Assembly (NCBI GenBank): GCA_016928915.1
Contig: JAFGJT010000009.1
Span: 1-60,346 of the forward strand
Source of the DNA: Candidatus Peregrinibacteria bacterium
GTDB taxonomy: Bacteria; Patescibacteriota; Gracilibacteria; UBA1369; PNNO01
Length of the DNA stretch: 60,346 nucleotides
Direction: 5' to 3'
Both the position numbers and the translations under genes were made by a program. A model generated the notes under the pieces. That model made no database searches and had not been told where the DNA came from. It worked only from the letters and a program-made list of their open reading frames with translations. Below, in pieces: positions 1-9,225 of the stretch (position 1 is the first letter of the stretch; each line of letters opens with the position of its first letter).

Positions 1-12
1 TAATTTTGCTTT

Positions 13-63
13 GGACATCGTGTTTTGGTTAAGTATATGCACTTTTATCTTAACACGGTGTCC
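13..63. other. Long imperfect inverted repeat (hairpin) near the window start
   Basis: The left arm starts GGACATCGTGTT and continues to TTAAG; the right arm is CTTAACACGGTGTCC. They pair with one mismatch and a ~5-nt bulge around a loop of about 15 nt. No T-run follows on the plus strand, so it is not a clear intrinsic terminator. It could be the 3' end structure of an unseen upstream gene or part of the leader of the pilus operon. Confidence 0.5.
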
Positions 64-102
64 TAAATGTCTGTGTACTATATATTATTCATGCTGTTTT
101 TA

Positions 103-131
103 TTGATCCTGACAGGATTTTATAGTATAAT
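103..131 (+). promoter_or_regulatory. Predicted sigma70-type promoter of the pilus operon
   Basis: TTGATC at 103-108 and TATAAT at 126-131 are separated by 17 bp, ideal for a vegetative promoter. The first pilus gene starts about 30 bp downstream. No upstream gene overlaps it, so the operon may be independently transcribed from here. Confidence 0.6.
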
Positions 132-161
132 ATAAAGAAATAAAAATAAAACAAAAAAATT

Positions 162-761
162 ATGAGTTACGGTACAAAAAAATTTCCCATTCTGCTTGTA
201 TTCGCATTTGTGCTTGTTGTGGTCGCGGGTCTTGCTTACGGATATTATTATTCGCAGAATAGCGTTGTTTCACAGTCTTTTTTACAGGCCGAAAGGGAAC
301 TTGCGGAAGTAAACAATGAGCTTTCAAGGCTTCAGTCCAGCACAGCTGTAGGGGCCCAAAAAGGGCTTCAGGTGCTTGATAAAATCAAAGCTCTTGAAAT
401 ACCATGGGCAAAAGTTATCAACGATATACAGGAGAAAATTATCCCCCTTGATCTTCTGGCAAAAACAAGAGCGGTCTATTTTAGCTCATACAGCGCTGTG
501 GAGGGAGGAAAACTTAATTTTAACGGACGCACAAATCCTTCAACCGACGTTAAAAGGCAGCTGCAGGCAATTGCCGATACGATCGCGGCCTTCGATATTA
601 ATCCTGAATTTAGGAACGCTTTTGTTCCTTCAATATCAAAAAGCGTCAATCAGAACAACGAAACCATTCTGACGTTCGTTTTCAATGTTGAATATGCGCC
701 CTCGGTAGCGGCCGCATCGCCTTTTGCGGAAGCTTCGCAGAACGGAGTTCAGAGAAAATAA
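162..761 (+). CDS. pilN: PilN-like type IV pilus inner-membrane assembly protein
   Basis: A 199-aa bitopic membrane protein with a short basic N-terminus, one transmembrane helix (about residues 9-28), a helical stretch rich in Q/E/L, then a mixed alpha/beta periplasmic domain. This is the layout of PilN/PilO alignment-complex proteins. The position directly before a PilO-like gene and PilC supports PilN. In this family the protein links the cytoplasmic ATPase ring to the periplasmic assembly machinery. The start lacks a Shine-Dalgarno sequence; the leader is only A/T-rich. PilB and PilM, usual neighbours, are not in the window. Confidence 0.72.
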   Translation: MSYGTKKFPILLVFAFVLVVVAGLAYGYYYSQNSVVSQSFLQAERELAEVNNELSRLQSSTAVGAQKGLQVLDKIKALEIPWAKVINDIQEKIIPLDLLAKTRAVYFSSYSAVEGGKLNFNGRTNPSTDVKRQLQAIADTIAAFDINPEFRNAFVPSISKSVNQNNETILTFVFNVEYAPSVAAASPFAEASQNGVQRK

Positions 762-780
762 ATATTAACTTAAAAATTAT

Positions 781-1323
781 ATGACAGTAGAAAATGTATC
801 AAGATCTTCATTTCGGTTTTCAACACTGCTTGCCGTACTGCTGCTTGTTGCTGTAATTGCGGCCGCTTATTTTTTTATTTTTCCTCTAAAAGATAAGTAT
901 GATCAGGGTATCGTCGGTTTATCGCAAAAACAGACTGAGCTTGCCTCCGCCAAATCCAGACTTTCCCAGATGCAGGCCTTTGAATCATCATTTACCGGCA
1001 GCGAAGTAACCCAGAGAGATGTTATGAATTTAATTCCGGGTGGAGTTAATCAGAACAGTATAATTGAAACTCTTTCCAAAACCGCCGACCAATATGAAAT
1101 TTCTTTAAATTCATTGAGTTTCGGGCTGACGCAGGGGGCCGAGCTTGAGGCGAACGTTGTAAATATAACCATGAACATTACCGGTTCACATCCGAATATT
1201 TTAAAGTTTTTTGACGCAATCCAGAGCAGTTCAAGAAAGTTTTTAATTAAAACCATCAATGTGCAGACACTTGAAAATTTTCTTGAAAACGTGAGTTTAA
1301 ATCTTAATGCGTACTATATATAA
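781..1323 (+). CDS. pilO: PilO-like type IV pilus assembly protein
   Basis: 180 aa. One N-terminal transmembrane helix (about residues 14-34), then a coiled-coil-like segment (KQTELASAKSRLSQMQ) and a ferredoxin-like C-terminal domain; this is the PilO plan. It lies 19 bp after the PilN-like gene and 9 bp before pilC, so the three are co-transcribed. PilO forms heterodimers with PilN in the periplasm of known systems. Divergence of both proteins makes PilN versus PilO assignment rest mainly on order. Confidence 0.7.
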   Translation: MTVENVSRSSFRFSTLLAVLLLVAVIAAAYFFIFPLKDKYDQGIVGLSQKQTELASAKSRLSQMQAFESSFTGSEVTQRDVMNLIPGGVNQNSIIETLSKTADQYEISLNSLSFGLTQGAELEANVVNITMNITGSHPNILKFFDAIQSSSRKFLIKTINVQTLENFLENVSLNLNAYYI

Positions 1324-1332
1324 ATTTTTATT

Positions 1333-2565
1333 ATGGAAATACAAAACAAGATGAGCGGCAGTGAAAAAAAGGCTGAAAAAAGCGCTGATGTCAGTGCACG
1401 GCTTTTAAAAAACATAGAAAAGAAAGGAAAAAGATTATCGGAAAATGTTGTGTACGGTGTTTATGACAACAGAAACGCTTCGATCTTTACAAAGATAAAT
1501 GACTTTTTTATTGATCACAGCCGTATAAGCCTTAAAGAAAAAGCGTATTTTTTTCATTTAATGGCTGTAATGATTGATGCGGGTATCCCCGTTCTTAAGA
1601 CCCTGCAGATTCTTACCAATAAAACTGAAAATGTTAAATTTCAGCGTATTATAAATACTCTTGCATATTCAGCTTCACAGGGTGTAACTCTTTCGGACGC
1701 TATGGCGAGATTTCCCGATGTTTTTTCGGATGCCGATATTGGCGTTATAAAAGCCGGAGAAGCGGCCGGCAATCTTAATAAAATGCTGCTGCGTCTTTCT
1801 GAGCAGACGGAAAAATCCCACGATCTGCAGACAAAGCTTTTTACGGCCGCAACATATCCTGCGTTTATTTTTGCCACTCTTCTTGTTATTGCAACCGCAA
1901 TGATGATCTGGATTGTGCCGATTTTAACCAATTTATTAAAAGAAGGGGGACTTCCGGAAGAAGAATTCCCCGTAGCAACCAAAGCGTTGATAGGTATAAG
2001 CAATTTTCTTGGAGGGTACTGGTGGACGCTGATACTTGTTGTTGTTATTATTTACGCGCTTTTGCATGTGTATAAAGGCACAACAACCGGCAAATTCCAG
2101 CTTGATTATTTGAAATTAAGAATTCCCGTGGTTGGCGAGCTTATAAGAAAAGTTCTTGTTTTACGATTCGTGAGCCTTCTTGGAATTTTAATTGAAGCCG
2201 GTCTTCCGGTTATTAAGATTTTGCAGATAATCGGCGGGTCCATTAATAACGAACTTTATAGAATTAAAACCTGGGAAATTATCAAGGAGGTGCAGGCCGG
2301 CAAGAAAATATCCGAAAATTTAAAAAATTCTTCATTCTTATTTCCCGAAACCGTTACACAGATGTTGAATATTGGTGAAACATCAGCATCTTTGGGGTCT
2401 ATTTCACAAAAAATCGCTCAGCATTATGATAAAGAAATCGATAACACATTAAAAAGACTTACAACTCTTTTTGAGCCGATTATGATGCTTGTTGTGGGGC
2501 TTGTTGTCGCCCTTTTGGCGCTTTCGATTCTTATGCCGATATTTGATTTAACCAGACTTGTGTAA
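1333..2565 (+). CDS. pilC: PilC / type II secretion F family platform protein
   Basis: 410 aa, the normal length for PilC. It has two homologous cytoplasmic T2SSF domains (about residues 75-195 and 275-400), each followed by membrane helices; the repeat is visible as MIDAGIPVLKTLQIL versus LIEAGLPVIKILQII and VIKAGEAAGNL versus MLNIGETSASL. It is the inner-membrane platform that couples the assembly and retraction ATPases to pilin polymerisation. The stop overlaps the start of the next gene (TAATG), indicating translational coupling to the first prepilin. Confidence 0.93.
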   Translation: MEIQNKMSGSEKKAEKSADVSARLLKNIEKKGKRLSENVVYGVYDNRNASIFTKINDFFIDHSRISLKEKAYFFHLMAVMIDAGIPVLKTLQILTNKTENVKFQRIINTLAYSASQGVTLSDAMARFPDVFSDADIGVIKAGEAAGNLNKMLLRLSEQTEKSHDLQTKLFTAATYPAFIFATLLVIATAMMIWIVPILTNLLKEGGLPEEEFPVATKALIGISNFLGGYWWTLILVVVIIYALLHVYKGTTTGKFQLDYLKLRIPVVGELIRKVLVLRFVSLLGILIEAGLPVIKILQIIGGSINNELYRIKTWEIIKEVQAGKKISENLKNSSFLFPETVTQMLNIGETSASLGSISQKIAQHYDKEIDNTLKRLTTLFEPIMMLVVGLVVALLALSILMPIFDLTRLV

Positions 2566-3158
2566 TGAAAAATATCGCTCTAAAAAAAAAAGGTTTTACT
2601 TTAGTTGAAATACTGATTGTTATTTCAATTTTAAGCGTTGTGGTTATTCTGGGGCTGGGCAGTTACAGCATTGTGCAAAAGAAAATTCGGCTGGATGTTG
2701 CGGCAAATACTTTACAGAGCATTATCGGCGAGGCGCGCGACAAATCAAGATCGGGCTATTTTGTTGAAAAATCATCAATATGCTATGGATTCAGAGTTAA
2801 GAGCGGCGAAGGCATGGACCTTATAAAAACAAAATTTGACCGTTTACAGGAAGTAAATAAATGCAGCGTTATTGAATCTGATATCACTATTGTGCCTACT
2901 GAAAGCCTACAAAGTGACCTTATAATAAAAAAAGTGGAAAAATTTACCGAACCCGTGACCGAACAGGTTACAGTGTTTTTTACACCGCCTTACGGAACTC
3001 CCGAGCTTTCGGGACTTCGTAGCGACAGGGAGGCTCTTATAAAAATAACCGTTGGGTATGCAAATTCCGAAAACCCTTTGGACGCGCGAACAGTCGTGTT
3101 TAACGCGCTTATCGGAAATGCTTATGTTCAAAAAGTTAATGAAAATCAAAATGAATAA
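2565..3158 (+). CDS. Type IV prepilin-like protein
   Basis: 197 aa. The N-terminus has the class III leader and processing motif K-K-G-F-T-L-V-E-I-L, with Glu at +5 of the mature protein, followed by a ~20-residue hydrophobic helix. PilD-type peptidase should cleave after Gly and methylate Phe. The C-terminal ~150 residues form a globular domain with two cysteines (SSICYGF and NKCSV) that may form a disulfide. It is a minor or major pilin; the sequence does not decide which. Confidence 0.88.
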   Translation: MKNIALKKKGFTLVEILIVISILSVVVILGLGSYSIVQKKIRLDVAANTLQSIIGEARDKSRSGYFVEKSSICYGFRVKSGEGMDLIKTKFDRLQEVNKCSVIESDITIVPTESLQSDLIIKKVEKFTEPVTEQVTVFFTPPYGTPELSGLRSDREALIKITVGYANSENPLDARTVVFNALIGNAYVQKVNENQNE

Positions 3159-3780
3159 AAAAGCATTCTCACTTCCGGAGGTAATAATTGCAGTTTCCAT
3201 GATTGCTTTAATCATAATTACTTCAACAAACCTGCTTGTTTCATCAATAAGAGCAAACAGAACAAATATTAATCAGATAATCGCATATAATCTGGCTGAA
3301 GAGGCCATTGAGGGGTTGAGAAATATTCGCGACGGCAATTGGCTTAATAATCAGCCATGGACAAGCCCTGCCGAACCCCAGAAGCAGATATTCGGATCAT
3401 CTTTTGCAGAGGATGGTTTTTATATTATTGAAAGGCAGCATAATTTTTTTCCAGCGGCAAGCTGCGACAGTCCCGGATATGACAATCTGAATAAAATAAG
3501 CGTTGTACAAAACCATGCTCCGTGGAAATTAACTAAAATTAACAGTATTGAGGATATGAGCAAAAATTTATACCTTAAAGAAGACGGTGATATCTTTATA
3601 TATTCTCATGAAGCGTTAATTTCTGAAAGCGGCTTTTCAAGATGGCTTGAAATAATAAATCTAAACGAAGAAAAAACAAAAATTGCCGTAAAGGCCGTTG
3701 TGCAATGGAAAGACGGCAGCGTTGCAAAAACCGTTGAAATTTCAACAATACTAACCGACTGGAAATCCGGTCCGATTTAA
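3151..3780 (+). CDS. Prepilin-like protein (PilV/minor pilin type)
   Basis: 209 aa from the ATG at 3151; another in-frame ATG at 3139 would add four residues. The N-terminus K-K-A-F-S-L-P-E-V-I is a degenerate prepilin motif: Ala replaces the usual Gly at -1 and Glu is kept at +5, followed by a hydrophobic helix. The start overlaps the end of the previous gene by 8 bp. The body contains EEAIEGLRNIRDGNW, common in PilV-like minor pilins of this type of locus. It probably primes pilus assembly. Confidence 0.8.
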   Translation: MNKKAFSLPEVIIAVSMIALIIITSTNLLVSSIRANRTNINQIIAYNLAEEAIEGLRNIRDGNWLNNQPWTSPAEPQKQIFGSSFAEDGFYIIERQHNFFPAASCDSPGYDNLNKISVVQNHAPWKLTKINSIEDMSKNLYLKEDGDIFIYSHEALISESGFSRWLEIINLNEEKTKIAVKAVVQWKDGSVAKTVEISTILTDWKSGPI

Positions 3781-3782
3781 TT

Positions 3783-4472
3783 ATGAAAATGAAATGCAAA
3801 AAACAAAAAGGATTTACATTGATTGAAGTGCTTATATCACTCACTATTTTTGTAATTTTTGTTACAAGTATTTCGGGTTCTTATCTTTATATCGCACGGT
3901 CGCAGCGCGAAGCCAATGCTGTTAAGGAAGTTTATTCCGAAATAAGATATATAACTAATTTGTTAACCGATGAGGCAAGGGCAAAGACAATTGATTATTC
4001 CTGCTATATCGCCCAGACGTTTTCGGACGAGCCCGAAGCGGTTACAAAAGGTGTATCAACCACCTGCAGGTCTTTAACATATGCACCTGCCGGAACATTC
4101 CTTGCTCTTATAGACGCGGCGGGCAATAACAGAACAATATTTAAATTTTTGGATAATCAACTGCTTCTTTATAAGGAGTATTACACCGGAGCCGCATGGA
4201 TGCCCTACGAGGGATACGGCGCTGCAGGAGCGGAATCGGAATACAGGGAAATAGAGCTTAAAAATGTAAAAATTAACGGGCTTAAATTTGAAATATCGCC
4301 TTTGGCCGATCCGTTTAATACAAAAAATATTGCATGCGGACCTGTTCAGTTTCAGCCGTCCGTAAGTTTTTATATTAACGTTCAGTCATCAAGGGATGAT
4401 TTGTCGCGTTTCACTCTTAACATACAGAAGAGCATTACTACAAGGCTTTATAACGTAAAAACAAGCACATGA
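3783..4472 (+). CDS. Prepilin-like protein (PilW/minor pilin type)
   Basis: 229 aa. It carries a canonical prepilin motif K-G-F-T-L-I-E-V-L with Glu +5 and a hydrophobic helix, followed by a globular domain. Its stop overlaps the next start by 4 bp. The order of three prepilins followed by a PilX-like protein matches minor-pilin operons (PilV/PilW/PilX). Three cysteines in the globular part (YSCYI, TTCRS, IACGP) could form a disulfide. Confidence 0.85.
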   Translation: MKMKCKKQKGFTLIEVLISLTIFVIFVTSISGSYLYIARSQREANAVKEVYSEIRYITNLLTDEARAKTIDYSCYIAQTFSDEPEAVTKGVSTTCRSLTYAPAGTFLALIDAAGNNRTIFKFLDNQLLLYKEYYTGAAWMPYEGYGAAGAESEYREIELKNVKINGLKFEISPLADPFNTKNIACGPVQFQPSVSFYINVQSSRDDLSRFTLNIQKSITTRLYNVKTST

Positions 4473-5650
4473 AAATAATTAATCAACAAAAAGGAAGTGC
4501 GCTTGTTATCGCCCTGCTGATTATGGGAATACTTATGACCATGGCTCTTGGGCTAAGCAATCTTGTAATAAGGGAGGTTAAAATAAACAGCGACATCATC
4601 GGTTCTGAAAAAGCATATTATTCAGCTGAAGCCGGCATTGAAAGCGCTATGCTTGATCTGCATCAGAATATTCAGGGTTATGAGGTTGAAAAAACTGGTA
4701 TTTCGGATCCGGAACTTGGACTTGATTTTGAATATTCAATCAAAAATCGTACAAAGGTAATTCCGTATATGGACACGGAAATTATAAACCCCCAGATTGC
4801 CATGGGGCTCCCGAAAGAATATCTTTATAATGTTTTAAATTTAAATGAAAGTGTTACTATACCGCTTTTTACAATCAATCAAAGCGGCCAGACAGTGCCG
4901 GTAACCGATTTTAGGGTTGAGTATTTTATGCCCGATGATACGCTTGCCCAGAACTGGCTGGAAAAGAACTGGACCACTGCGGATATTCCCATACTGCGCT
5001 GGAAAATTATTGGTTTAAATAAAAATCCGCCTGACGGAAAAAAAACATTTATCACGGAAAGTATTGGAGATTATATCGGTGTTTCACCCGGAAGCAACGA
5101 AACAAGTCCCAGCTGCCTCGGAACTGAAGATGCTTTAAATAAATTTATAGATGTTGGCGGAATTAATTATCAGGCTGCATGTATTAACGGAATATGGTTT
5201 TGCGCGCGCGAGTCGTATTTCTTTGGAATCGGAGAGTCGGGTGGCTTGGAAACAAGAAAATATTCTGCTGGCACCGATAATATAGAAATTTACAACTGCA
5301 ATACCGGGAATCCGCTGCGCATTTATGATTTTATCGCGGGGGCCGAAAAGCACGAAAATAATTACCTCACTTTAACAAATGTTTTTAATCCTGTTGTTCT
5401 TTCAGGTTATTCTGATTATGAAAAAATCAATAAAGCAAAAATTTATTACAGAATTATTATTCCGAATGACAATGAATATATTGTAAGGGAACAGGCAAAA
5501 ATTACTTCAACCGGTTATTTTAGAACTTTAAGAAAACAAATAGAAGCCTTTATCAAACCGAATACTTTTATGCCGGTATTTAATTTTTCTTTGTACAGAA
5601 CCGACGTTAAGAGTTCAAACGATCTTGAGTCGCCCGAGGGGTTTAAATAG
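4469..5650 (+). CDS. PilX-like minor pilus tip protein
   Basis: 393 aa. The N-terminus K-G-S-A-L-V-I-A-L-L-I is hydrophobic and lacks the usual Glu +5. It is followed by the segment KAYYSAEAGIESA, a hallmark of PilX/GspK-type proteins that cap the pilus tip. The large C-terminal domain is unassigned. It ends the minor-pilin set; metG starts 40 bp downstream. Confidence 0.75.
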   Translation: MKIINQQKGSALVIALLIMGILMTMALGLSNLVIREVKINSDIIGSEKAYYSAEAGIESAMLDLHQNIQGYEVEKTGISDPELGLDFEYSIKNRTKVIPYMDTEIINPQIAMGLPKEYLYNVLNLNESVTIPLFTINQSGQTVPVTDFRVEYFMPDDTLAQNWLEKNWTTADIPILRWKIIGLNKNPPDGKKTFITESIGDYIGVSPGSNETSPSCLGTEDALNKFIDVGGINYQAACINGIWFCARESYFFGIGESGGLETRKYSAGTDNIEIYNCNTGNPLRIYDFIAGAEKHENNYLTLTNVFNPVVLSGYSDYEKINKAKIYYRIIIPNDNEYIVREQAKITSTGYFRTLRKQIEAFIKPNTFMPVFNFSLYRTDVKSSNDLESPEGFK

Positions 5651-5690
5651 TCTTCTTGAAACTTTTTCGTTTTCATCGTTTAATGGTTGC

Positions 5691-7211
5691 ATGGAAAGAT
5701 TTTATATTACAACCGCGATACCGTATGCAAATTCAGCACCTCATATTGGTTTTGCCATGGAAGCGTGCCAGGCGGACGCAATTGCAAGATACCGCAGGAT
5801 GCTCGGGGAAGATGTTTATTTTTTAACCGGAACCGACGAGCACGGCATGAAAATTGCGGATACTGCAAAGGATTTGGGCAAAACTCCAATTGAACATGTT
5901 GATGATATGGTCAGACTTAATCAGGCTTTAAAAACTATTCTGAATTTATCTTACGATGATTTCTTGCGTACAACATCCGACAGACATAAAAAAGGTGCAC
6001 AAAAACTATGGAAGGAACTTGTTAAATCGGGTGATATTTATAAAGACACTTACAGCGGATATTACTGTTCGGGCTGTGAGGCATATATAACCGAAAAAGA
6101 TATTATTGAAGGCAAATGTCCCATTCATAAAAAGAAAGTAAATCGGTTTTCAGAGGAGAATTATTTTTTTAAACTTTCAAAATATTCCAAAAAAATTGAA
6201 CAGCTGATCGAGAAAGATGAGCTTAAAATTTTACCGGAATCAAGAAAACATGAATTTTTAAATGTTGTTAAGGGAGGTCTTAAGGATATAAGTTTTTCCC
6301 GCCCCAAAACAGCTCTTGAATGGGGGATCCCTGTTCCTGATGATCTTACACAGGTTATGTATGTATGGTGCGACGCTTTATCAAACTATATTACAGCGCT
6401 GGATTATGAAAATAATGGTGAGTTGTATGAAAAATTCTGGCCGTGTGATGTGCATTTAATCGGCAAGGATATTTTAAGATTTCATGCGGGAATATGGATA
6501 GGAATGCTGCTGTCGGCAAAACTTCCTCTTCCGAAAAATATTTATGTACACGGATTTATCACTTCAGGCGGCCATAAAATGAGCAAATCATTGAATAATG
6601 TTATTTCTCCGTTTGATGTTTATGAAAAATACGGCACAGAGGCAATGCGTTATTATCTGTTGCGTGAAATTCCCACAACCGATGACGGTGATTTTACATA
6701 TGAAAGATTCGAGGAGTTGTTTAACGGCGAGCTTGCAAACAATCTCGGCAATCTGGTTAACCGTGTTCTTTCAATGACAGACAGATATTTTAAGGGCAAA
6801 GTTCCGCAACAAGATTCGGCTGATAATGATATTACAAAAAAAACCGAATATTTATGGGAAATTTATCATGAATGTTTTAATAAGTTTGATTTAAAGAAGG
6901 CTGCCGAAGAAATAATGGCATACGCAAAAACGGCCAATCTCTATATCGACGAGAAAAAACCGTGGGTTCTTGCCAAAGAAAATATGAATGAACTTGGTAA
7001 TGTTTTATACAATCTTTTGGAAATGTTAAGGCACATAGGTTATACACTTAATCCTTTTATGCCCGAAATATCTGAAAAAATTCTCGCTGCGCTTTCACAG
7101 AAAATCTTTACGGATAATTTTAAAAAGATCGAAAAGTGGGGCGTTTTAAATTCCGGAACAAAAATTGAAGTGTGCAAACCTTTATTTCCCCGGATTGAGA
7201 AAAAAGTTTAA
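5691..7211 (+). CDS. metG: Methionyl-tRNA synthetase
   Basis: 506 aa from the ATG at 5691; a longer reading would overlap the preceding gene and does not add conserved sequence. Class I motifs are clear: the HIGH-type signature PHIGF near residue 18 and KMSKS about residue 300. A zinc-knuckle insertion (CSGC about residue 125, later a C and H in GKCPIHKKK) is present. It charges tRNA-Met. The short length shows that the C-terminal tRNA-binding (EMAP-like) extension is absent. It converges on the pilin operon with a 4-bp overlap. Confidence 0.96.
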   Translation: MERFYITTAIPYANSAPHIGFAMEACQADAIARYRRMLGEDVYFLTGTDEHGMKIADTAKDLGKTPIEHVDDMVRLNQALKTILNLSYDDFLRTTSDRHKKGAQKLWKELVKSGDIYKDTYSGYYCSGCEAYITEKDIIEGKCPIHKKKVNRFSEENYFFKLSKYSKKIEQLIEKDELKILPESRKHEFLNVVKGGLKDISFSRPKTALEWGIPVPDDLTQVMYVWCDALSNYITALDYENNGELYEKFWPCDVHLIGKDILRFHAGIWIGMLLSAKLPLPKNIYVHGFITSGGHKMSKSLNNVISPFDVYEKYGTEAMRYYLLREIPTTDDGDFTYERFEELFNGELANNLGNLVNRVLSMTDRYFKGKVPQQDSADNDITKKTEYLWEIYHECFNKFDLKKAAEEIMAYAKTANLYIDEKKPWVLAKENMNELGNVLYNLLEMLRHIGYTLNPFMPEISEKILAALSQKIFTDNFKKIEKWGVLNSGTKIEVCKPLFPRIEKKV

Positions 7212-7651
7212 TTTCCTGTTACCGCCGTAAGCACAAACCTAACTATAAAATAGGAGAAAATTATTACCACCATGCCGAGTACGCCGTACACAAGGGTGTT
7301 TTTTGCAAGTTCCAACTGCTGCTGATTCCCCCGCGAAGAAATGTATAAAATACCTCCCACTGTAACCACAATTACGGCAATTCCTCCCGAAAGCATTAAT
7401 AGCGCGCCGCCAATAACCTGAAGAAATGCATTTATAGGTTCAGCTTCATAACCCGTGCATATTTGTGCTGTTTTATCCCATTGACCTCCCAGGTCTTTAC
7501 ATTCTTGTTCACCCGGTCCCGCAGCCGGCACATCGGGCGCGTATTCGGGTTTAAGTGAGGGATCTATACCTCTTTGCGCATAGGCAATATATGAAAAGCT
7601 GAATAATGCGGTATAAATCAGCAGGCAAATTGTTAATGTTTTTTTAAACAA
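7208..7651 (-). CDS. T4SS pilin-like (VirB2/TrbC-type) small membrane protein 1
   Basis: 147 aa. N-terminal signal peptide ending near AYAQ, a short hydrophilic region with two cysteines (EQECKDLG, AQICTGY), then two long hydrophobic helices separated by a small polar turn (SSRGNQQQLELAKN). This helix-turn-helix with a conserved glycine/asparagine turn followed by a lysine-containing amphipathic start is typical of CPR proteins assigned to the T4SS_pilin family. It is the last gene of an operon with four paralogues and pilT. Confidence 0.72.
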   Translation of the reverse strand: MFKKTLTICLLIYTALFSFSYIAYAQRGIDPSLKPEYAPDVPAAGPGEQECKDLGGQWDKTAQICTGYEAEPINAFLQVIGGALLMLSGGIAVIVVTVGGILYISSRGNQQQLELAKNTLVYGVLGMVVIIFSYFIVRFVLTAVTGN

Positions 7652-7654
7652 TTT

Positions 7655-8044
7655 TTATCTGGGATTAAAGAAATCAAAACGAGTAATGCCCGTTACAATG
7701 GCAAGCGCCGCTGCACATATCAGCATGGCAAAAAGCGTATACGTAAATATTGTTTTTGCTTTTTTCAGCAGCTCGTCATTGCCTTGTGATATAACCATAA
7801 AAACTCCGGAGCCTATAAACGAAATAAAGGCGAGAATATTTGCCACAATAAGCACAAAATATACAATTTTTCCGAACATTGTTATCGGGTCGGCTTCCGG
7901 CAGAGAGGCAATATAATCGGTTGTTGTGGGGGTGGCAGTCGGTTCGGTCATTTGAAATTTATATAACAGCTCATCAACATTCGGCTTATTCTGGGCAAAT
8001 GCGGTGCCGTACAGTCCGATAGTTTTAAAAAATTTTATTTTCAT
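7655..8044 (-). CDS. T4SS pilin-like small membrane protein 2
   Basis: 129 aa with two C-terminal membrane helices and the turn SQGNDELLKKAKT, paralogous to the neighbouring genes. The N-terminus is weakly hydrophobic and ends around AFAQN, so it is a short or atypical signal peptide. It overlaps the upstream gene by 4 bp and is 3 bp from the downstream gene, so it is translationally coupled. Confidence 0.7.
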   Translation of the reverse strand: MKIKFFKTIGLYGTAFAQNKPNVDELLYKFQMTEPTATPTTTDYIASLPEADPITMFGKIVYFVLIVANILAFISFIGSGVFMVISQGNDELLKKAKTIFTYTLFAMLICAAALAIVTGITRFDFFNPR

Positions 8045-8550
8045 TGTCCTAAACTTGTTATCTGATAACCGCTAAAGAAAATCAGCTGCACGATTGCGTA
8101 TGAAAGCAGGCTTATCACAAGCCCCACAAGTGACCATGTAATTGTTTTTTTTGCTATATTCAACTTTTCATCGCTGCCGTACGCCGTTAAAAACTGGACA
8201 GCTCCGAAAATTAAAAACACAACGGCAAGAGGGATTGCAATTCTAATAACCGTCATTGTAATACTTGGCAAAAACGACTGCTGAAGATATAAATTTGCGT
8301 CTCTTACATCCGTTCCCTGCGGGCCGGGAAGAGTGGAAATTTGCGGAATTGGAGGGGGGGTTGTTATTCTTTCCGCAGGCTCATCGCCAGCCGGGGTCGA
8401 GGGTGTTGTAGAAGCATCGGAAGTGGCTGGTGTTGCGGTTGAACTTCCCGAACCAGTATCCCCCTGCGCAAATACATACGTGCATGAAAACGTAATACAG
8501 TTAAGTATAAATGTTAATAAAACCAAAATTTTAATTGTTTGTTTAAACAA
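8041..8550 (-). CDS. T4SS pilin-like small membrane protein 3
   Basis: 169 aa. Signal peptide to VFAQ, then a mature N-terminus GDTGSGS, a Ser/Thr/Pro-rich linker of about 60 residues, and two membrane helices with the turn AYGSDEKLNIAKK. The GDTGSGS tag is shared with the two upstream paralogues, showing recent duplication or exchange. The stop and start overlap with both neighbours. Confidence 0.72.
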   Translation of the reverse strand: MFKQTIKILVLLTFILNCITFSCTYVFAQGDTGSGSSTATPATSDASTTPSTPAGDEPAERITTPPPIPQISTLPGPQGTDVRDANLYLQQSFLPSITMTVIRIAIPLAVVFLIFGAVQFLTAYGSDEKLNIAKKTITWSLVGLVISLLSYAIVQLIFFSGYQITSLGQ

Positions 8551-9223
8551 AGAATGTTGGATTAATTGTGTATAATATCAGACCTGATAAAAATAAAACC
8601 ACAAGTCCGAAAAGCGACTGTGTAATGCGTTTTTTTGCTTCATCTATTTTTGCCGAATCGCCGCCTGCGCTCATAATCATAATGCCGCTGAAAACCATTG
8701 TAAAAACCGCCACAATACCTACCGTTGCAGCAGCCCATTTATATATCATCCCCACATAATTATAAATCAGCTCGGTGCCCGAATCTGCTTTCATAACCTG
8801 TACTCTTTGGCAGGAATACTTATCTCCTATAGCGCCGCCCCCTTCACATTTGTCTTTGATTTCACATATTTTCATTTGTTCGGTTTTTGTTGCGGCTGTT
8901 GTTTTTTCTGTTTCTGTGAGCTCTTTGCAGACTCTGAAGCAGAAAATATTATTTGCATCGGCCGTTACTGCAATAGGCTCTTCAAGCACAACAAAAATCC
9001 CCGAAGATCCCGCAGCTGTCACATCCGCGCATTTAAAAGTCGGCGTTGCTCCGGTGACTGAAGGAGCCGGTGTTTGAGTGCCTGCCCCTCCGCCCGCACC
9101 ACCGCTGCTTCCTGATCCCGTATCGCCTGCCGATACCTGCATTGTTCCTGAAAACAAAATAAAAACAGTAATTAGTATTGCAATGAATTTTGCCGTTATG
9201 TAAATTTCTTTTTTCTTATGCAT
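8543..9223 (-). CDS. T4SS pilin-like small membrane protein 4, with cysteine-rich insert
   Basis: 226 aa, the longest of the five. Signal peptide ending VSAG followed by DTGSGSSGGAGGG, then an extracytoplasmic region with about six cysteines (KCAD, FCFRVC, ICEIKDKC, YSCQR) that could form disulfides, then two membrane helices with the turn SAGGDSAKIDEAKKR. The signal region is nearly the same as in the next upstream paralogue (GTMQVSAGDTGSGS). The added Cys-rich domain suggests a specialised, exposed subunit. Confidence 0.72.
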   Translation of the reverse strand: MHKKKEIYITAKFIAILITVFILFSGTMQVSAGDTGSGSSGGAGGGAGTQTPAPSVTGATPTFKCADVTAAGSSGIFVVLEEPIAVTADANNIFCFRVCKELTETEKTTAATKTEQMKICEIKDKCEGGGAIGDKYSCQRVQVMKADSGTELIYNYVGMIYKWAAATVGIVAVFTMVFSGIMIMSAGGDSAKIDEAKKRITQSLFGLVVLFLSGLILYTINPTFFV

Positions 9224-9225
9224 TT